This document shows positions 58,601 through 64,000 of a DNA stretch of 64,000 bases, piece by piece. Each line of letters begins with the position of its first letter. Within the stretch, counting starts at the first letter, position 1. The notes below the pieces were generated by a model, which was given only the letters and a program-made list of their open reading frames with translations, ran no database searches and was not told the DNA's origin. The translations under genes were made by a program, and so were the position numbers. This DNA comes from Leptoclinus maculatus (taxonomy: Eukaryota > Chordata > Actinopteri > Perciformes > Stichaeidae), in the NCBI GenBank assembly GCA_032191485.1, contig JAVDOI010000007.1:3411042-3475041 (forward strand). The letters run 5' to 3'.

Positions 58601-60558
58601 TTTGGGACCTACAGATTTCTGGAGTTGATCCCTCAGAGAGAGAGAGAGACAGTATAGTACATACTGTACATCATATATAGACACTGGAGACACTAAAGGT
58701 TGTGTAATGAATTGTAAACCTTTGTTGCTAGCAAATAAAGGCAAGATATCCAGAAAATAAGACCACACATGTGGTAATAATGTTTCAGTCTTAGCTGGTA
58801 GTTCTAAGAAAAAAATAATCTAGTTTCATGGTTTACACTCCTTGGCTTTGAAACAACCTGTCTGAGGAGATAATGCTCACAGAATAAGTAATCTCTTCTA
58901 AATCCATTCTTAAAAACAATTTTTACCGACTTTCTTTAATGTGATGTCCTCTTTCTATGCTTTTTATTGCTTTTATTATTATCTTCACCAGGAGGATCAT
59001 GCAATCGGTTGCGTGTGTATCTGTGATTGAGTGTGCACCGTTGTGTCTGTCCACGGCTAATCTGGTATTCTGCTGCAGCAAACTGCATACTATTTTGGGT
59101 GGCCAGTTATGGCTGCATGCTCAAGGACCTCTCGTGTTAGCTTTCTCTTGGTATATTGTCTTGTATTGTATCGATGCAGCAGAACCAGAGATATCTACTT
59201 ATTTATTCCACGCCCTCTTCTTTCTTGTCAAAATCTGGTGCCTATATTACCCACAATGCTACTAAACTGTGTTATTTGTTATGCTAGTAGCGGTTAATGT
59301 AGCCTCGAGCTGGTAACCTGCAGCAGAGATGCAGCTTTCAATTAGTCCGTTAAATGCTAATGCTAATCGCTAGCATACACCTAGCTTACGCTACCATACC
59401 CATATCCCCAGCCTTTGTGGGTAAACTCAAATTCACAAATGTTTATAAACATTTATACTCTATTTAGTCACCATAACAGAACATTTACCGCACTCTTACC
59501 ATGACCAATCATAACAATAGTCAGCATGCTAGCGATTAGCATAAACTAATTTAAATGGTAATGGGTATCATGAACAATAATTCAAAAACAGTTAAGTCAG
59601 CTAAATGTTAAAATAATAAAGACCTTGCGAGGCTGTTTATGTGGTGCTTTTTATGTTCTGTAACTGTAGCATGAAAGCATTGTGGAATGAGCAAGCTAGC
59701 TAGCTAACTAGCCAGCCACTAAATGAGTAAAATTGAACAACTTCAAGCCCACAGAAAAGAGAGAAAAGGCTTGTGTGGTCCTATAAATGTAATGCTACAC
59801 TGGATAAGGAAAATGAGCTGACAATAAATGTGACTGGGCGTGTCTTAGCCCCCCCCTCACATCCCTTTGTCACGCCTCCAGGGTAGAGGCACTTCAGCCA
59901 AAACCCTGGGAGCAAATCGCACATATGATTTAAATAACACCACTCCAAAGTGAAGCTCACCATGGCGATGAACCGCCCGATGAAGCGGAAGTATGTGAGG
60001 TGGTCGGGGTTGATGGAGGAGGCGGGGTTGATCTGCAGACAGTAGTTGTTCTTGCCGGCGTATTCAAACAAACAGTACATGGGGTTCAGCACCTCGTGGG
60101 ACAGCAGGAAGAACCATTCCCTGCAGAGTAAGAGGACATTACAGGAGATATGAGAGGCTAAGAGACGACAGCAGGGATGTACTATTATTTCTTTCTTTTT
60201 ATAAATACAAGGCATAATAATGTTTGATGATTGAGAACTATCAATTTTCATCAAAGACTAGTTCAGAAGACGAAGCGGAGGAGTTCGTTTCATCACTGTG
60301 AGCTGAGACAAAAAAACAATCAAAACACATTTTGAGCAGATAACATGGATAAAAGAAGACATCTTATAACAACAATCACAGTATATTTAATCCAAGGACA
60401 GAACATGATTTTATTTTATTCTATTTCTTCAATTCAATATCTGCTCTGTTATTTTATTGTACTGTATATATTGTGCATTTCCATACTTCATATTTTATTC
60501 TACTCTGGAACTTGCTGCTGCTACAAACACATTTCCCCCTGGGGATGAATAAAGTTTA

Positions 60559-60589
<31 letters not shown>

Positions 60590-63340
60590 GATCAACCAGT
60601 AAAGCTTATATAAAATAATAAAAAACGTAAATAACTAAAATCACAGTAAAACTCAGTAATTCTACCTCTTCACAGGAATGTTATAGCAATTATAGCTTAA
60701 GTACACCTGATTTTAGACTGAGTGGGATGAATCTCATTTATAGATAAAGACCAGAAGAGTCTGTAAGTTTTCGGCAGGTTTAACTTGAAGAGCAACATTA
60801 GTGAGCTTGTTTTTTTTTTAAACACCACAGAGATTATTTTCTCCAGTGTTGTCATCACTTAATGTGGAGTTTGACATTTTTCCTCATTACTGTTGGGTAT
60901 CTAATAAAGTACTTTGAAATAACCACTTTCTAAATCAGGGTTTTTTCCAGGACATTTTCAGTGATGATTTATTTGTATGACACAGGGATTTCCCCAAACA
61001 CTGATATGTTTCTCTATCTGGAAGTGCGATTTAAAAGACATGCAGTCTATGGCTATAACCTCTCTATGGAATCATCTTTTAAATGCTTAGAAATGATGAC
61101 AAATTGGTCGTAGAATAAGATAATAATAAAAACAACCACATGTACTAGCCAGCACTGACTTTACATTTACATTTGAAGGGTAAGTTACGATATTCAGAGT
61201 TTCGGCCACTTGAGTTGTAAACTGAATGAGCTACCATGTGACTTTGGGGTGTGTTCACAGCGTTTCCACAACATTATTAAAACACTGTAGTCCATAAACT
61301 ACCATTTGACCGTTAAAAAAGTGGACACAGTAAAGCAGACAGCGTCAACACTGAGCTCTAACCGAGTCAAATCAAATTTGATGCGTTTAGTTTAAAACCA
61401 GATTTGAGGTTACTTTAAATATAATTTTATAAAAAAGGTTTCTAAATCCTGGATTAAATTAAATTCCGAGTTAACAAATCCTGAATTAAATTAAATTCGG
61501 AAGAAAAAAATCCTGGTATAAATCAAATTCTGAATGAATGAATCCTGAATTTAAATAAATCTTGAACTACAATTAGGCAAATAGTGTAATTCTACAGCTT
61601 CAGAATGAATATTTTAGATGGATAGATACCATTTATTCAACTCTCACAAAAAGAAGGGAATACGCAAAATGTATAATTCGAATTTAAATGACAAGAAGAC
61701 TCCTAATCTAGGCTATTTCTTATGGTAATCTTGTGTAGACCTGGTGTCAAAAAGAAGAATTTTATCACTGGATAGTGGTATGAATTTGAATATACAATAC
61801 ATTAACAAATTTGACACATAAATGATATGGAGACAACACATATAACATGGAAGATAAATACAACAGAATCAAATAGACACAAGGAGACTGTGGGAGGATG
61901 CATGTTAGACAGAATGAGGGCCCACTAGCACCACCACCACTACCACCATTAGCTGCAGCACCAGCACCTAGCGCTCCCAGGGGCCCCTGCACTCCCCCCT
62001 CGGGGTTTATGGGAGGGGGATGTGGACTGACGGACGAATGGACGCAGACACCTCACAACATCCCGTCCGTGGTTCTACCCTGTGGTAGAACAGCATGATG
62101 TCACCTACCATAGGGTAAAACCACTGACGTGACACCGGAGACAGAGACACAATGTAAAAAACAAAAACGAACAGGAAATAAATTGATGAGAACGCCGCCA
62201 ACACAAAAACAACAACATATAAAGAGAGGAGGACCTGGAACACAGCGGGGGTGGGGGATACAGTATATGTGATGGGTGGATGGAGGACAGAATGTAAAGA
62301 AGTTGTGCAACAATAAGGATTTACAGAGAATGGATCGTTTTTGGAAGCCAGCAATCTCAACAACTTCAGCCCATTATGCCCATCGCCTCTTTATAATCTC
62401 TTAAAATAGTCTCAATCCATCCTGGAACTGACGGTTAACAGATTAAACGCTGGTTCCATTGGAGGAGGAAGCTGATGCAGAGATGGAGAAGAGGCAGGGA
62501 CAGGAAAAATGCACCATCACCAACATTAAAAACCAATGGGATAAATGTAGCACCAACCGCATGCTTAATGACGGAATGAAAACATGAGGAGAAGAAGAAG
62601 GAAGGCGCGTTTGTTTTGCTGTTGCTCTCACCTGGCGATGCCACCGTAGTCCAGTCCCTCCTCTCCTCTCATTATGATGTAGAGTCTGCGGCGAAGGTCG
62701 TACGGCTTCACATTCATGATCTGACGACAGGACAGAATATATTATTTGAGAAATCATTTTAACAGGCAACACCTTTTTGTAATACGTGGTCACACCAGTA
62801 AACTGTAATGTCAAACGTCGGTTGTAATGTGTAGTTTTTTGATATCTATGGCACATGTGGTTTCTGGTCTAGAAACACAGATTTTCTTGCAGAGTAACTG
62901 GTTGAAAACTAAACATTCACTATTGTTTGGCCCGTGACTCCTTATATTGTTCTGTATATGACGCACAATCAAAACAGTCTGGCCGCCCATGTCAGGCTAT
63001 AATAAGATAGAAATCAATGAAATATTTTGGAGCAACATTGGATACAGATGAAAAATGGAAATAAGTCTGGTGAAATATTATAATAACTGCAAACCAAGTT
63101 CAGATACCAGAATAAGACAATAACGTGTTTTTGTCTAATCGCTTTATACTTTTTCTGTAAACATGTTACACAGTATGTATATCATGTCTTTGGTTACAAA
63201 CTAAACACAAGATGACATGAATGTTGTATTGGAGTGTAGATCAGGTGTGCGTTCGGTTCGTCTCTGACCTGCTGAAACGAGTCCTCAAACAGCGTCTGTC
63301 TGGACACGGAGATCTTGACGTGGCTGGGCAGGGCGTTGGA
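53726..63340 (-). CDS. wwp2: WW domain E3 ubiquitin ligase 2, 3' part (complete HECT domain)
   Basis: Ten 3'-terminal coding exons: 63340-63269, 62720-62632, 60120-59961, 57669-57536, 56836-56696, 56582-56462, 55826-55722, 55598-55502, 54972-54900 and 53825-53726. They total 1092 nt (363 aa plus stop), in continuous phase with GT-AG borders. The product is a NEDD4-family HECT ligase that takes ubiquitin on a cysteine and passes it to substrates (known). Visible: SNALPSHVKISVSRQTLFED, YDLRRRLYIIMRGEEGLDYG, EWFFLLSHEVLNPMYCLFEY, ALYHGKFIDTGFTLPFYKRM, VEEQTKAFLDGFNEVVPLEW, CGMQEIDMADWQKNTIYRHY, FVTGTCRLPVGGF and the catalytic Cys in PRSHTCFNRLDLPPY, 32 residues before the end. Residues such as IIMRGEEG, DMADWQKNTIYRHY and VVKEMDNEKR favour WWP2 over WWP1 and ITCH. 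The C2 and WW exons lie beyond the right edge, so this is partial. Confidence 0.95.
55634..55683. repeat. (TG)n microsatellite in wwp2 intron
   Basis: Uninterrupted TG run of about 24 units just 36 bp upstream (in gene sense) of the exon starting at 55598. Another (CA)n tract is at 58317-58372, in the intron between the exons at 57669 and 59961. Confidence 0.95.
57670..59960 (-). other. wwp2 intron, no embedded gene seen
   Basis: Contains the (CA)n at 58317-58372 and scattered AT-rich DNA. ORFs at 58442-58657 and 58957-59265 lack recognisable domains. Confidence 0.45.
60525..60595 (+). repeat. retroelement 3' tail with (ATCT)n
   Basis: TTTCCCCCTGGGGATGAATA followed by AAGTTT and an (ATCT)n tract at about 60559-60588, the usual 3' end of a fish LINE. 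In a wwp2 intron. Confidence 0.6.
61441..61568. repeat. degenerate ~39-bp tandem repeat
   Basis: Three to four imperfect units built on AATCCTG(A/G)ATTAAATTAAAT-like words. In the wwp2 intron that also holds mir140. Confidence 0.55.
62050..62150 (-). ncRNA. mir140: microRNA 140 precursor, in sense within a wwp2 intron
   Basis: On the minus strand, 62126-62105 reads as mature miR-140-5p (begins CAGTGGTTTTACCC) and 62087-62067 as miR-140-3p (begins TACCACAGGG). The two arms pair in a hairpin with a loop of about 17 nt. It lies about 500 nt downstream of the donor of the exon at 62720-62632, in the same strand as wwp2. Human MIR140 also lies in a WWP2 intron and is a cartilage and craniofacial regulator (known). 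The hairpin ends are estimated; the mature arms are clear. Confidence 0.95.
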
Positions 63341-64000
63341 CTGGACGGAGACAAAATACAAAACATGCATCAAGTTTGATGGGGAAAAATCTAATCTTGA
63401 ACAGGTTGGATTCGGTAAGACCTTCTGAAAACCTCGACAACTGCTGGTGACCACAAATCTCACTTTCACTTCTGACCCTGAGAACACTTTTCTAAAGCTG
63501 CATTTCCACCTCGAAGTTCCTGATAATTTAAAGTTACGGGACTACTTTTTAAGGAACTAAAAGGTTCCTTCAGCCCCTTGTTCTCCGTGTTTCCATGATA
63601 TCTGACAGTAAATCATCTGCTGAGTGTCTGATGGCTATTTATTTTTTAGAATGCATCTGCTGAAACGATCAGAAAATAACTTTTTCTTTGTTTTTTTTTG
63701 TTTTTTAAATGAGTGTGGAAGCCTAACTTTACCTTTAATGTAACAAAGAGAAATGCTCTCCTCTTAGGATCACCTCCTTGTTTTAGGAGTGTTTTTATAA
63801 CGTCTTCTGTACTGCAACGGATTCCCCAGGGAAACGGAATATCCGAACGGTGTACAGTCACAAGAAGGATTTAAATGAAATCCATTGCATTTGATTGGAC
63901 CGCTAAAAAGTAGGCAGGCTTAGAATTTAGCTCGCTACGGAGCTACAGAGACTGTGGCTCCACAACAGATTGATTTATGGATGTCATGATATTATTGGTT
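63341..64000 (-). other. wwp2 intron up to the window edge
   Basis: Follows the acceptor of the exon starting at 63340. No further exon of the WW region is recognised; the ORF at 63646-63861 has no domain. Confidence 0.6.

Overview
The window is vertebrate nuclear DNA, most likely from a teleost fish and probably a percomorph (inference). Its genes are spliced, compact and orthologous to human chromosome 16q genes. The interspersed repeats are typical of fish: many hAT elements, a Tc1-like element, L2/Rex-type LINE pieces, tRNA-derived SINEs, MITEs and abundant (CA)n. I see no viral, plasmid or CRISPR sequence.

Layout. (1) 0.4-1.6 kb: an intronless GlcNAc-6-O-sulfotransferase of the CHST5/6 type on the minus strand, with a 63-bp palindrome in its 3' flank. 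(2) 1.9-15.2 kb: gene-poor DNA with a hAT remnant, a solo LTR nested in a MITE, a LINE RT fragment, a SINE and an isolated GC-rich CpG patch at 6.9-7.2 kb. (3) 15.3-18.6 kb: tmem231 (minus), seven coding exons, the last intron being a U12-type AT-AC intron. (4) 20.3-30.7 kb: gabarapl2 (plus), four exons with introns full of transposons, encoding an unusually long tail after the ATG4 cleavage glycine. (5) 35.7-50.7 kb: adat1 (minus), nine exons, with introns holding at least four hAT elements, three of which have exact 8-bp target duplications. (6) 53.7-63.3 kb: the ten 3'-terminal coding exons of wwp2 (minus), covering the whole HECT domain. mir140 lies in sense in one of its introns; the C2 and WW exons lie beyond the right edge.

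The order CHST5/6 - TMEM231 - GABARAPL2 - ADAT1, with the same relative orientations, matches human 16q23. KARS1, which follows ADAT1 in human, is absent, and wwp2 (human 16q22.1) takes its place. The genes do not form one pathway: they act in glycan sulfation, the ciliary transition zone, autophagy, tRNA editing and ubiquitination. Exon borders were found by eye from conserved protein sequence, splice dinucleotides and phase. Every multi-exon model keeps its reading frame from end to end.

I did not find a wholly new biological system. The most notable observations are the AT-AC intron, the extended gabarapl2 tail, the palindrome, a GC-rich hairpin-forming minisatellite 39 bp from an adat1 splice acceptor, and several TSD-marked nested transposons.
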